From NCBI GenBank assembly GCA_911728435.2, contig OU452206.1:11562297-11626296 (forward strand): 64,000 bases of DNA. The letters are read 5' to 3'. Below, piece by piece: positions 46,190-58,200 of this stretch. The stretch is from Apoderus coryli (taxonomy: Eukaryota; Arthropoda; Insecta; Coleoptera; Attelabidae). Below the pieces are notes generated by a model, which saw nothing but the letters and a program-made list of their open reading frames with translations, was not told the DNA's origin and made no database searches. How positions within the stretch are numbered: the first letter of the stretch is position 1; every line of letters starts with the position of its first letter. The position numbers were made by a program, and so were the translations under genes.

Positions 46190-46700
46190 CAACCCAGAAT
46201 GTTTATTGGCATAAAAGATTTTATAGACTAAAGTCTACAGATAATACCATGATCGACCAACAATCAGGTAAAATTTGGTAATTCGGCTGAGCAGTGGATA
46301 ATCTTATTGGAAACCACCGTTGCCTTACTGTTTCTACTAGCATTGCTTCGTGGGGCTATTCATTCCATCTTCCATAGTGAGATAGATTTCTGCAAACTGT
46401 TGGCTCATTGGATGCAGAACCTTCTTACAGAAGAAAATAAATTTCACTCGATATCGGACTGAGGAAGAGTAGGCGCATTTGATGTCTGATGGAAGGTTCA
46501 CCATTATACCCCAATACTAAGATTTTGGTATGTTTTTTTGATGGAATTCCTGAACGAGCACGGATCAGTTTCATTTTCCTACATGACAATGCTCGGTGTC
46601 CAGCGAGAAATTCGTGATATTTGAAATTTTGTTGCTTTGCGGATGTTCAGATTCCGATAGCTTATTCGAAAAATTAACATTCCACTGCTGTATATAAAGT
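46190..46700 (+). pseudogene. Possible Tc1-like transposase relic
   Basis: The forward frame around 46570 reads ISFIFLHDNARCPARNS and then stop. FLHDNARCH-AR resembles the block around the second catalytic Asp of Tc1-like transposases. The flanking frames are too broken to extend it with confidence. Confidence 0.35.
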
Positions 46701-47076
46701 CCACATTGTTTTAAGATTTAGAGGCATCGGTATACATAAATATCCACTCTGTTTCATAGATTTTAGTCTTCATCAGACATTGCTATTCTAATTGTGATGT
46801 TAGATCGGTATCAGTAATTGATATATTTGTTGTAACAATATTTGGGAATTGGCGTTGAAATATGGGTAAGTTTGACAAGATTGATTCATCATTAGATCTT
46901 TTATTCCTTCTAATTTAAAGATTTGTTGGTCTCTACAGACGTATCATTATTTACACTAGTATAATGGGGTGTAAAATTGTCATTTCAATATTATCACATA
47001 GTATATCTTAGTGTAAGTAAGAAAAAGCAGTAATCATTATTTAGTTTTCATTCACTATTTTTATGAATATATAAAT

Positions 47077-47940
47077 ATACACTTCGCATCAAAATTAATA
47101 CGCACCACTAAAATTTCAAAGTTAATCTTATCGCAAACTGCTGACTCGATTTGGACATTTTTTTTTTATTGTGCTGAAATCTTTAGGAATGACTCTGTGA
47201 GACAACAACAACACAGGGTGTTTTAAAAGTAACCTGTTTGATGCCTAATTTTTGCCGCATCCTGTGGGATTTTCCATCTGCATATGTGCATCTAAATAAA
47301 AACATAGCCCCATCTTTTCTGAGCATTTTGTTTTTTTATTCACGTTTTTATCACTATTATTAAATTAAATACAGAGTTTAAAGTTAAAAACATTTATTTG
47401 ACATTATTTAAGAAAACGTTTCAAAAATTAACTTAACGAAAAGAAAATTATTGAAAAAATAAAAGAACATTCAAAATCGTGTGTTTTTTCCCCTACTCTC
47501 TATTACCGCTTGACATCGAAGACCCATACTGTGAACCAGACGCCTTATTTGTCCTTGATCAATATTAATCCATATTTCTCAACCAAAGTTATCTGCATCA
47601 TACAAAGTCGGAGTTAGGGGTTGATGTTCTCTAAGCTGCCTACACATTTGATTCCATAAATGTTTTATAAGATTGAGATCTGGACTACGTGAAGGTCAGA
47701 TATTCAGACTCTGGATTCTAAATATCCACCTGATTTAAATAAACTCGCACTATTCTCGCGGTGTGTCGTCTGGCGTTCTCTTCCATTAGTACAAAGTCAT
47801 ATACCCAGCGAAAGGGACAACATGTTCTGACAAAATTTCCGTGATGTACCTTGCACTATTTAAAGGTCCTCCACGCAAAGACACGAGTAGTTAAAGAGAT
47901 TCCGCCCCAAAAAATCACAGATTTTATGGAAAAATGTTCC
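47077..47940 (-). pseudogene. Tc1-like transposon relic with one terminal repeat
   Basis: Minus strand from about 47930: VIFWGGIS, then RGGPLNSARYITEILSEHVV, PFAGYMT, later SRSPDLNLIKHLWNQMCRQL, and RLVHSMGLRCQAVIESRGKN. This is the Tc1 order (WGGIS, GG-LN---Y--EIL-PHV-PFA, RSPDLNPIEHLWD, RRCQAVI-ARGG). The 3' end of the element is ATACACTTCGCATCAAAATT at 47077-47100, like a Tc1 terminal repeat. Stops and shifts are present. The other end is lost at the junction with a family A MITE near 47940. Confidence 0.75.
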
Positions 47941-47941
47941 C

Positions 47942-48409
47942 AAAAACTTACGTCCGGAAATGTATTGTTTCCAAGATACATATCTCCTTACCGTTTTATT
48001 TGAAATTTGGCTCCTAGAAATAGGGAGCTGATATGTCCCTAACTATATCAAAATTATTAAGTCCACTGGCGTTATATTTTAATTTTTTATCTCGTAAACG
48101 AAGCAACATATAAAAAAAATACAAGACAGAAAAAAGTTGTAGTTTTAATTGATTTATCTCAAGACAATATCGAAATTAAACTTAATAATTTTGATCTAGT
48201 TAGGGCCATATTATAAGCTCCCTTATTCTAGCAACAACGCTGCCAAATTTCAAAGAAATCAGTAACGAGATATTTGACTCAATTAAAAAAAACCGTTATT
48301 TACAAAAAAACTTTAACACCTTGTATCTTTGAAACAATGCTTTTCCGAACGTATGTTTATAGGAATTATAATAAACTTAAATATTGCCGCGTGTTTTTGA
48401 AATACCTTG
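47942..48409. mobile_element. Family A copy 4, left end truncated
   Basis: It begins mid-arm at ACTTACGTCCGGAAATGTAT and ends ATATTGCCGCGTGTTTTTGA-AATACCTTG-TA. It contains the shared blocks AGTCCACTGGCGTTA, GACAATATCGAAATTAAACT and AACGCTGCCAAATTTCAAAG. The outermost left arm is missing, replaced by the Tc1-like relic. Confidence 0.7.
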
Positions 48410-50230
48410 TATAAATACAACTAAAGAACTGCCAAAACAAATTTCGGGTACTCAATATGCATTTAAATTTAAAACTTGTATACATTGGGCGTTCATAAAG
48501 GCACTAAAATTATTTATATTCATTTAAAAAATGAAACAGGACGTAAAGTAACTTTTAATAAAATTATTGTATATAGAACAGACGTGTTTTTTTAGAAAGG
48601 GTCACTGTTAACAACAATAAAAAAGTTGATTTTCGTACGGAGAGCTATTCCTTTCTAAAAGACAACAGATCTGTTTTTTGTACTTGCTTTTTCTTACTTC
48701 ATAAATAAACGTTTAGTTAACAGTTGCTTGTATTAATTCAAATGGAATAAAAGTTTAATTGCAATGACACCAAGTCAACGTCTCTATGAAATATTTATTG
48801 ACTGAAAGTTTTTTCTAAATTTTAAATTTTCTTTATCAAACAATTTGCAGCAAAGCCTATCAGGAACTAGGTACTCATTTTAATCCAGTGGAGTGCAAGG
48901 TAAATTGCAAGTAAACAGGTCGTTAACTCCACGAAATATTTGCTTTTCAATTATTCAAAATAACCATCGGGAACTTTCTAAAATGTTTCATTTCCGTTGG
49001 ATATTGAAAAATCATAGTTAAATAAATATTTATTAACTTTCTAAATAAAATGTTCATACAGAAAAGCTTCAGATGACGATTTCGGTTTATTGCAATTAGA
49101 AATATGAATACTGATGTCTAATTGCTTATATTATTTTTTTAGTGAGAGTAAGATTATGTTGGATAACGCCTTTATCAAAATGGATCCCGATGTAAGATAG
49201 CCAAAAGGAGATATTTCGTTTTAGACATATAATAAGCTTCAAATATATTTTAATATACAAAATATACGTAAGACTATATCCCAAAAACTATCAAAAATGG
49301 GTTATGATATATTGTTATAAGAAACTTTTCAACTTTGGTACTTTTACAGTGTTTTAAATATATTTGGAGCAATTAAGTTACATAATGAAACCCTGAACGA
49401 ACATTTTGTGAATAATAGTGATTAAGTTAAGATTGATGAATAATTGTATTCTGAATTTCTTAAATAAATAGTTCTGTTAAATAATGTGAAATAAAAATCC
49501 AGAAATAACATCGTATTTAGTAAAAAAAAATAATAAAGAGAAAATTTTAATTAAGTTACAGTAGGTATCTAGTTTGTAAACAAGAACAATGAAGTATACA
49601 AATAATGTAAAAATGCATATTACCTTATTTTTAGTACCTACCTACAAACAACGCACATTGAAACAAAATTATTTTAGAAAAGAAATCATCAGAAGTATAA
49701 TTTTCAGATTCTCGTTTATACTCAAAATATGTTAAAGCCAAATCACACGAAAGGGCTCTATTTTAGTCCATTGCCACGACATATTACACTTATACCACAA
49801 ACTTCATCCGAAAAAGTGAAAACCAAAGCGAAAACGTAATTTATTAAAGTGGAACGCACCATTTTGTTGCTAGCTGTTCTATCGATCTAAAATATTTTCA
49901 GCACTGCCTCGTGGCCGCTTCTATCAAAAAGTCCTACCATCTTTAGTTTTTCGTCTTTACAAATGAAGTTTCCTTTATATTAAAAGTTTTTTTAAAGAAT
50001 TTTATTTCAAGTAAGTTAACCAAGAAGCCATAAAAGCAATTATTAACTGTGGGAAATTTTCAAATACGGTACCAAAAGGCTTACAGAGCATTTGAAATTT
50101 GTACCGAATAAAAATTACTTTTTGTACATGTGGCCCCAAGCTACCAGAACTAGCTAACTCAACAAAACACCGCTTTTCGGTTTAGTAACGTGAACTACTA
50201 CATATTCCATTTCGATCTCTTTAGTTAGTT
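48410..50230. other. Intergenic, nothing recognised
   Basis: 1.8 kb of AT-rich DNA with no open frame of note, no recognised repeat ends and no RNA-like structure. Confidence 0.45.
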
Positions 50231-50233
50231 AAA

Positions 50234-50370
50234 CAGGGTGTCTCGAAAAATTGGCCAATTCATTAACCACAGATTTTTTGAGCAAAATGAATTGCATTTT
50301 TATTATGCTATTTTCGTTTTGCTCAAGGAATCTGTGGTTAATAGATTGACCCATTTTTGGGACATTCAGT
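50234..50370. mobile_element. Small MITE, TIR about 55 bp
   Basis: CAGGGTGTCTCGAAAAATTG...TTAACCACAGATTTTTTGAG at the left is mirrored by TTGCTCAAGGAATCTGTGGT...CATTTTTGGGACATTC. The element is about 137 bp, nearly all inverted repeat, so it can fold into one hairpin. Confidence 0.7.
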
Positions 50371-50530
50371 ATATTATTAATTGTGTGTATAAACAATAAC
50401 CCTACATAGCATTGCAGAACAAATCCGGAGTTGTGTTTAAACAAAGAAATTTTGATTATGACTGATTCATGACATATAAAATCAATATCCAATTGAAATT
50501 AGCTTGAATTTGACTAATTGCTCCTAACCA

Positions 50531-50573
50531 TTGGTAACAGTTAAAAATCTTGAAAAAAATATTTTATGGGTAC
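50531..50573. repeat. Dispersed repeat shared with 598-640
   Basis: CCATTGGTAACAGTTAAAAA through ATATTTTATG is the reverse complement of 598-640 with very few differences. Confidence 0.6.
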
Positions 50574-50639
50574 TGTGAAATAATTTTATTTATTGTTTTT
50601 CCAACATAGAATATGTAATAATTCAGTAAACAACCAAAT

Positions 50640-51180
50640 AAATACGATACATAAGCACGAAAATAATACGCTCTATAAAAAATATAAAAGTGCGTTTATA
50701 TAACGCGATGAAGCAGCCTCGTCCCTAGACATCATGTTGCCACTTTCGTTCGTGGATACGCGTGACGTCGGCTCCTGGTCGGAACCGGCTCCTATCTGCT
50801 TGGATTGTACCGCGCGGGGGCGTGGGGCTGGCCGCCGCGATATTATGTACGCTTGTTACCATTTTTTGTTTTGGTTACTCGTTAGCAGCGTTGTGCTTGC
50901 TATTAAGCTGCCTTATGTGCGCGAGAGATTTGGATATTTGGGTATTGAGAGATTTGATGGTGGGGGAATAGCAATGTCATGAGACCCTTTTACTGCGTTA
51001 AGTATTTGGAGATTCGGTGATTCAGTCTTAATAGTCTTAAAACTTCGAAAAGTAAAGACTAATAAACACTCTATTAATTTACGGTTAGTAAAGGTATTTT
51101 TGTGGTTAATTATTTTATGGATTCGCAGCGGAGCTGATCATAAGACATGCGCAAAGTGCAGATATCCGGGAAAACATACA
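50640..51180 (+). other. GC-rich island, possibly LTR-like
   Basis: TATAAAAAATATAAAAGTGC near 50675 looks like a TATA region. About 200 bp of unusually GC-rich, CpG-containing sequence follows (50710-50860), with AATAAA near 51060. Shortly after, a frame reads GADHKTCAKCRYPGKH, which resembles a zinc knuckle. This could be a solo or degraded LTR with a bit of gag. I found no matching second LTR, so the call is weak. Confidence 0.25.
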
Positions 51181-51421
51181 CTTCAACCAACTTTTAGGTA
51201 CCAATACGGTGAATATCCGTTTAACCAAATCTCTCGCACAAACAGCAGCTTTACAGTAGCTACAATTTCAATAATATAATAAAATATAAAGAAACAATTT
51301 TTTAACAACCAACAAAGTTGGTCAAAAGTTCCATGGAAATCATATCTATTTTTTTGAACAATGAAAAATAATTTCATGTTATTTGTGTTCAAATACAGCA
51401 AAAAAGATTTATTGGCAAATG

Positions 51422-51495
51422 AAAAGGCTGTCGCATCCAATAAATTGCTTTTAATCAATAAAACATATTTTGACTCTAGCTAGGGTCATTATCAG
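51422..51495 (-). repeat. Copy of hammerhead-like motif repeat (degenerate)
   Basis: Minus strand: CTGATAATGACCCTAGCTAG-AGTC-AAAATATGTT, then TTATTGATTAAAAGCAATTT. It is colinear with 4720-4830. The core GAAA is AAAA here. Confidence 0.5.
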
Positions 51496-52225
51496 TTAGG
51501 TAGAACAATTACATAGCTAATTGGAGAGGTTACAAGATTTTTTATAACATAATATATCGAAGGGCTTACATATCTTATAAATTAACACAAATTAAATCAA
51601 ACTCATAAGGTTACTTGTAGGAATATCATGATTCTAGTTATATATTCTTCCTTTTTACGAATCATAAGGTTAAATTTTAGAAATCTTAAAAAAGATATCT
51701 CTTAATTAATTGAGAACTGCAATTTAACAAAAAAAAAACAAAAAAGATTTAGATGCATTTGAATATCTTCATAGTAATGGTTCATATTTAAATTGAATTT
51801 GTAAATTTAAATCTAAGCCGTTTTTTGCGTTTTTTTATTCTCTTTAAAAAAACTAGGTATGATTTCCATGGGAAATTTCCAGATAGCGCCTTTCATCACC
51901 TTCGAAAGCTATATGAACAAACATTTGACACAGTAAAGTGAAAAACAGAATTGATAGTTCTTTATAATGATCTATAGATTATGTTCAAAAAATCTTATCA
52001 ATATTTAAAATCTTCAGAGCTTGATAATGCATTTTTGGAAGCTTTTAAATTGGAAAACTTATTTTCATCAATTCCGGCTGTTAATATTTTTGCAACTAAG
52101 GGAAATCGCCGAATTGACTTAAAATATACAAAATAGTTTTCAATATATTTTTTTCCTACTTTGTTCGTTTGTGATATTTAGTAGAATGTGTAGTTTTTCA
52201 TTGTTTGTTTGTTGTTTTATATATA

Positions 52226-53088
52226 CAGGGTATTTGGAACGTCGATAGAGAGTCTTGGGGAGGTGATAGGGCAGACCATGTAGAATATTTTATGCCAAAC
52301 ATACCTTAGTACAAAGTTTTACGGTTTTCGAGATATTCAGATTTTGAAATTTGAATCATAAATTTGTAAATGAAACAAAATAAACAATTGAAACATGCTT
52401 TATTGGTGATCAAAGTGTCTTGCTGCATTACTTGAAAAGGTTCTCGAATTTTTCTTATTAAATGGTTTCTTGATACCATTTCTTATGTATAAACTAACTC
52501 TTTAGCCTGCCTACGATACGGATTCTACAAGAACTTAAAATTACAATATTCAAATATATCAGATAATAATAATAATAATATTTATTTACCGATGAAAAAA
52601 AGAATTACAACTATTACAATGAATATCATATTAATATTAGGTGAACAAATACAAAGAGGTAATTATATATTTATTGTTAACATTGCATAGTACTTCATTT
52701 CAATTAAGCTCCAAATAGATATTAAACATGTTAAACTCACCATTTGTGAAAGATGATTGTGCTCTTGAGCATATCAACTTGATTTGTTTGTGGAGTTGAC
52801 GAGTTTTATTTGAATCATTTATTTATTATTTGTTTGCAGTCAATTTGTTTTTGTGTGTGTTCTCCAAATAAAAAAACACACTTTTAGGTATTTAAAAACT
52901 ATTTCATATAGCCTGTTGTTCTTTTAGTGATACCAGGAAAAAACCCATGTTTTCATACTAAAAACCGAAAATCTCCAATAAGTCGAAAACTGTAAGACTT
53001 TGTACTAAGGTATGTTTGGTTTAAAAGATTCTAAATGGCCTGCCCTATCACCTCCTCAAGACTTTCTATCGACCTTCCAAACACCCTG
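52226..53088. mobile_element. DNA transposon or MITE with about 115-bp TIRs, TA-flanked
   Basis: TA-CAGGGTATTTGGAACGTCG and the next 110 bp return inverted as ...CGACCTTCCAAACACCCTG-TA (52975-53088). Shared blocks: CTTGGGGAGGTGATAGGGCA and ACATACCTTAGTACAAAGTT. The interior has an (ATA)n run near 52563 and a degenerate copy of the structured motif plus tail at 52747-52822. No transposase. Confidence 0.75.
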
Positions 53089-54150
53089 TATATTTGGTAA
53101 ATTGGGAATAGTGATTTGTGTTATTTTATCCCACAGGCTTGGAGGTATATCAAGTGCCCCAGTCAAGCAATTTTTACTTTAGGAAAATAATTTAAATTTT
53201 TTTATAAATAAAATACCTAAAATAAGCAAAAAATTATATTTGGGAGGTTAAAAATAAACTTTTTCTTAAATAAGATTTGTTACATCTGCTTTTGGTAACA
53301 GTTTAGAAAAAGTCATGCGTCGCCACTGTTATGTGGCACATATATATCAATTGTGTTGGTTTTTCTTTACCGGTATAGAAATTGAGCTTTTTTCCGTGAC
53401 TTGGCTAGTAACAATATAATAATACAAAATTATAATAAATTAAAAATATCCTGTACAAGAAAAAGAGCTACAGAAAGCTCCCAAGTAAGTGTGTACTATT
53501 GTGTGCTTGTGTATGTATGAAACAATGCTTTATTGGAATTGATAAATAATGCTTTTTTACATAAAATAATAGTTATTACTTAATTCATCTTAAGTGTAAG
53601 AAAAAATACATTTATTATAAAAAATAAGTCATGTTAATAATTATGTAAATTATCTATATAATAAGCAAGTACATAAATATACATATTATAATAAAAATAA
53701 TGAAATTTAGTATTTTAATGTAATATTACGATTATGATTGAGATTTAATTACTAATATAATAATTATTATAGTACATTCATATAAATGAAAATATACATA
53801 AAAAGGATATAATTTGTTTATTATTAAAACTAAATTGCATGTGATAAATTATGATGTTTCGTTGGCTGTTGAATTATATCTACACCCGCTTAATAGACGG
53901 TGGATTTTTAATTATTGATAGTTTTGTTTTATTTCGAAAAGGTATTTTTTGTGTTCAAATTTGCCTCAATTATCGTAGGTTATGGGACACGATTCAACAA
54001 AACACTTAATTAAAAAATAACATCAGTAAGAATAGACACTTGTATTAAGAAAAGAGCTTGAAAAGGCAGCAGCAAAATCTCGTTCTTTTTTAATTATTTA
54101 TTTTCTTTTGTTAATGCTGCCTGCCTATGGAAATTGAAGAATATTTCGAA
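53089..54150. other. Intergenic, nothing recognised
   Basis: About 1 kb of AT-rich DNA without supported features. Confidence 0.45.
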
Positions 54151-54186
54151 AATACTTTCACTACAAATATTTGTAGTGAAAGTATT
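54151..54186. repeat. Perfect 36-bp palindrome
   Basis: AATACTTTCACTACAAAT followed directly by its inverse ATTTGTAGTGAAAGTATT, with no mismatch and no spacer. Confidence 0.9.
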
Positions 54187-54419
54187 TATATATATGAGAT
54201 ATATATCTTCGCAGTTACTGCATTTTTGTTTCTATGAATAACAATAGGACAGTCCTAATCCTACCCATACTAGAAGCCTATTTTATTGGCTGCTAAATAT
54301 TCCTGAATTTTCGTGCGTTAAAATCAGATTATATGGAGAAAGATATAGAGCTTTAAAAGTAGACGTTCTGCTAAAGAAGTGAAAAGACAGTACTCTACCA
54401 GAAGAGCAGACGATGGAGA

Positions 54420-54620
54420 GGATGATAGAATCATGATTTTTGTGGTCAACGGTGGACAATTAGGTACTTACAGAAGCTACAGAATTTTTTATGCTTTAAG
54501 AGTTGCTGCCCTCTATTCAATCAACTCTGTACTATACATGTAGACTTAGGAAGTACTTCAGAAGCAACTCGTGTCATTCCAGCTGTTTACGCATTGCTAC
54601 GAAATTCCAGAGAGGCTACA
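54420..54620 (+). pseudogene. MULE-type transposase relic, left part
   Basis: The frame at 54512-54620 reads FNQLCTIHVDLGSTSEATRV, then IPAVYALLRNSREA, matching 'F-QLYTIHV-------VPVVYALLPNK-E-TY' of insect MULE-type transposases. The frame stops exactly at the BEL insertion and resumes at 60668. Upstream frames are broken. Confidence 0.65.
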
Positions 54621-54820
54621 TGTTAAGTTTGTTATAGTCCAGTCCTTTAATTTTGTTAACACATTGTATTTTTATGTTTCTATAGTAACACTTTTGTAAC
54701 AAAAAAAAAAGTCAATTACAGTTCATTTCATTACTCAATAAAAAACTCAATTTTACAATAAAAAAAGTCGTTATACAAGTTCAATATTCATTTCAATTGG
54801 TCCTTTGAGAAAACATAACA
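54621..54820 (+). repeat. 5' LTR of BEL/Pao element
   Basis: 200 bp, TGTTAAG...CATAACA, identical to the 3' LTR. Preceded by TSD CTACA. Confidence 0.95.
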
Positions 54821-55213
54821 TTTTGGTCAATTCGTGCCGGATGGTTCAGAAGTTTCAATCGAAAAAACAAGAAATTACGAAATTCATTTTACAACAATCA
54901 AGACAGGACAAGTATAACAATCACAATAATCAATTAAACGTCAAGCACATGTCAAGCCAAGTAGCAGAACACAATGATAGCATTGGAGTAACAATTTGAA
55001 CAGGTACTTCGTACGATTTCAATATTATACATTTATTCGTGTTATATTTGCGTTTGACGGGCGTTTTCGTGTGATATTTTGATATAGATTTCGAAGTTTA
55101 CCATACAATTTAATTCTTTTATTTTAAATTGTATTTACATTTTTGACAACTTCAATTCATTTTCAATTAATACATTTGACATTTTCGATAGTTGGTAGTT
55201 GTCAAATTTAACA

Positions 55214-58200
55214 ATGGCAAACAATGAAAATACTATACAGGTATTACGCAATAGAAGGAGTTACATTAAAGGAAGCTTAACTCGTTTCATTAAATATATA
55301 CCAAATGAGTTATCAGAAGCTGATACTCAAGAAATCAAAACACGTCTAGAAAAAATTGAAATTTTATTTTCAGAATACGATACAATTCAATCAAACATTG
55401 AATTTCTAGATGAACAAGACATTAGTGATAGAGACACAGTCGAAGATAATTTTTATAAATACATTGTGATGGCAAAAAGTAAACTCACAATGTTGGGCTC
55501 TATAAACAACTCTATTAATTCATCTGAAAATTTAAGCAAATTTCAGGGTGTTAAATTAAAACCTATCGATCTTCCATTATTTTATGGAAAATACGAAAAT
55601 TGGTTAAATTTTCATGATACATTTATATCACTTATTCACAATAATAATTCTTTGGATGACATTCAAAAATTTCATTATCTAAGATCATGTCTTCGTGAAG
55701 GTGCAGCGCAAGTTATTGCTTCTCTAGAGGCTACTAATACTAATTACGCAATTGCTTGGGAATTATTAAAAGAACGTTTTGAAAACAAAAGACTAATTAT
55801 TAATAATCACATTAAATCAATGTTCGATATTCCACCAATCTATAAAGAGTCTTATAATGCTTTGAGAAATTTAGTTGATAACATTTTAAAAAATATGCGA
55901 GCCTTAGAATCATTCGATAAATCTATTGCTAATTGTGATATGATAATTATGTATTTGATAAACACTAAGCTTGACAATATTACAAAGCGAGAGTGGGAAT
56001 CAACTATTCAACATAATTCATTGCCAACATTAGAGCAACTTTTACAATTTTTAAAGGAAAAGTGTATGCATTTGGAAGCTCTTGAGGCAAACAATAAAAA
56101 GTCTTTTAATAAAACTGAGAGTAATTTTACAAAAAAGGGTCAGTCTTTCACAGCATTACAAAAAAGTACTAATGAGGTCAATTATAAATGTTTTTATTGT
56201 AAACAATCTCATGCAATTTATGTTTGTCCAGAATTCTTAAATCTTACAAATGATAGTAAATACAAAGAAATTAAAAAATTAAAATTATGTAACAATTGTT
56301 TGAGACCGGGACATTTCAAAACCGACTGCAAGTCAGGGGGTTGTCGTAAATGTCACGGAAAACACAACACAATTTTGCATTCAAACAATACAAATGAAAT
56401 TAAAACTCAAAGCAATAATGGAAGTGCTGAACAAACAAGTAGTGAAAATAATGTTAATAATAATCCCTCAACATCACAATCATGTCGTGATATTACAATA
56501 TCAACACATGTTGCCAATAAAAATAATTTAGTACTTTTATCAACTGCAATGGTATACATTCAAGACATTCAAGGTAAATATCACGAATGCCGTTGTCTTC
56601 TTGATTGTGGAAGTCAAAGCAACTTCATCACTACATTGTTAGCTAAAAAATTGCAATTACAAGAAGCTCCTATTAAATGTACAATTTCTGGAATAGGTCA
56701 AAGTCCTATAGATTTATTCAAAATTGTAAATACTTCAATAAAGTCAATTCATAGTGATTACGAATCTAATTTGACATTTTTAACAATTTCCAAAATAACA
56801 GAAAAAATTCCTACAAAACATTTTTCATTAAACTCAATAAACATTCCTAGTTATATAAAACTAGCCGATCCTAACTTACATAAACCTGCAGAGATTGATA
56901 TTCTAATAGGATCGTCACATTTTTATGATTTATTGTGCAATGAACAAATTAGTTTGGATAATAATAAACTTATATTGCAAAAATCAGTTTTGGGTTGGAT
57001 TTTAGCTGGCACGGTTAACATTCAAAACAATACTATCAAAACTGTCAACGTTTGCAATTTAAGTTTAAATCAACAATTAGCAAAATTTTGGGAACTTGAA
57101 GAAGTCGCTACAAAGAAGCATTTATCATTAGATGAACAATATTGTGAAACTTATTTTAAGGATACGACAACTCGAGATGTAGATGGTAGATTCATAGTTA
57201 GACTACCATATAACAATGATATTCTTTCGAATTTGGGCAACTCAAAACCCGTAGCGTTAAAACGATTAGAATCGGTTGAAAATCGTTGTAAGCGAGACCA
57301 TAATTATAAGCAATCATATAATGAATTTATGCAAGAATACATTTCTATGAAACATATGTCAGTCCTTTCTTCTAATTTAAATGATGATACATTTTCATTC
57401 TATCTTCCTCACCATGCTGTTAAAAAAGAAGGAAGCAGTACTACTAAATTTAGGGTGGTCTTTGATGGTAGTGCAATTACAGATACTAACATTTCTTTAA
57501 ACTCTTGTTTACGAGTTGGTCCAAAAATTCAAGATGACATTTTCGATATTATTTTGCGATTCCGTTCACATCCGTACGTTGTGTCAGCAGATATTGCTAA
57601 AATGTATCGTATGATCTTGGTACATCCTGACGATAGAAACATGCAACGCATATTTTGGCGTGAAAATGATACAGAGCCCATTCAAATCTTTGCATTAAAT
57701 ACAGTTACTTATGGTACTTCATGCGCACCATTTTTAGCAGTTCGTTGTTTGCATGAAGTAGCATATCAAAATATGAAAGAATTTCCGGAAGCATGTTCAA
57801 TTATATTAAGGGATTTCTATGTTGATGATTTGCTGACTGGAGCAGAATCAATAGAGAAAGTTAAACAAATAAAAAATGAAATTTCACTGATTTTAAATTC
57901 TGCTGGTTTTGATCTCAGAAAGTGGGCATCAAATTCTCTTGAGATTATTAATGACTCAAATCAGAATTCCTCAATACACGTTTTTAAAGAAAAATCGGAA
58001 GTTAAAACATTAGGCATAATCTGGGATTCAGATAATGATAGTCTTAGATATTCCATTAATACTTTCGCGATTCCTGAAACGATTACAAAACGACATGTAC
58101 TTTCTGTTATATCACAAATTTTCGATCCACTGGGATTAGTTGGTCCTGCTACAATCAAAGCAAAACTATTGATGCAACAATTATGGCAAAAGCAACTAAA

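Noticed and set aside
50734..50982. Two overlapping ORFs in a GC-rich patch
   Set aside because: High GC lowers stop frequency by chance; no similarity or signal peptide pattern was convincing.
54781..54999. 64-codon ORF at the BEL 5' LTR boundary
   Set aside because: It begins at the LTR end and runs through the leader; it has no Gag similarity and is a chance frame.
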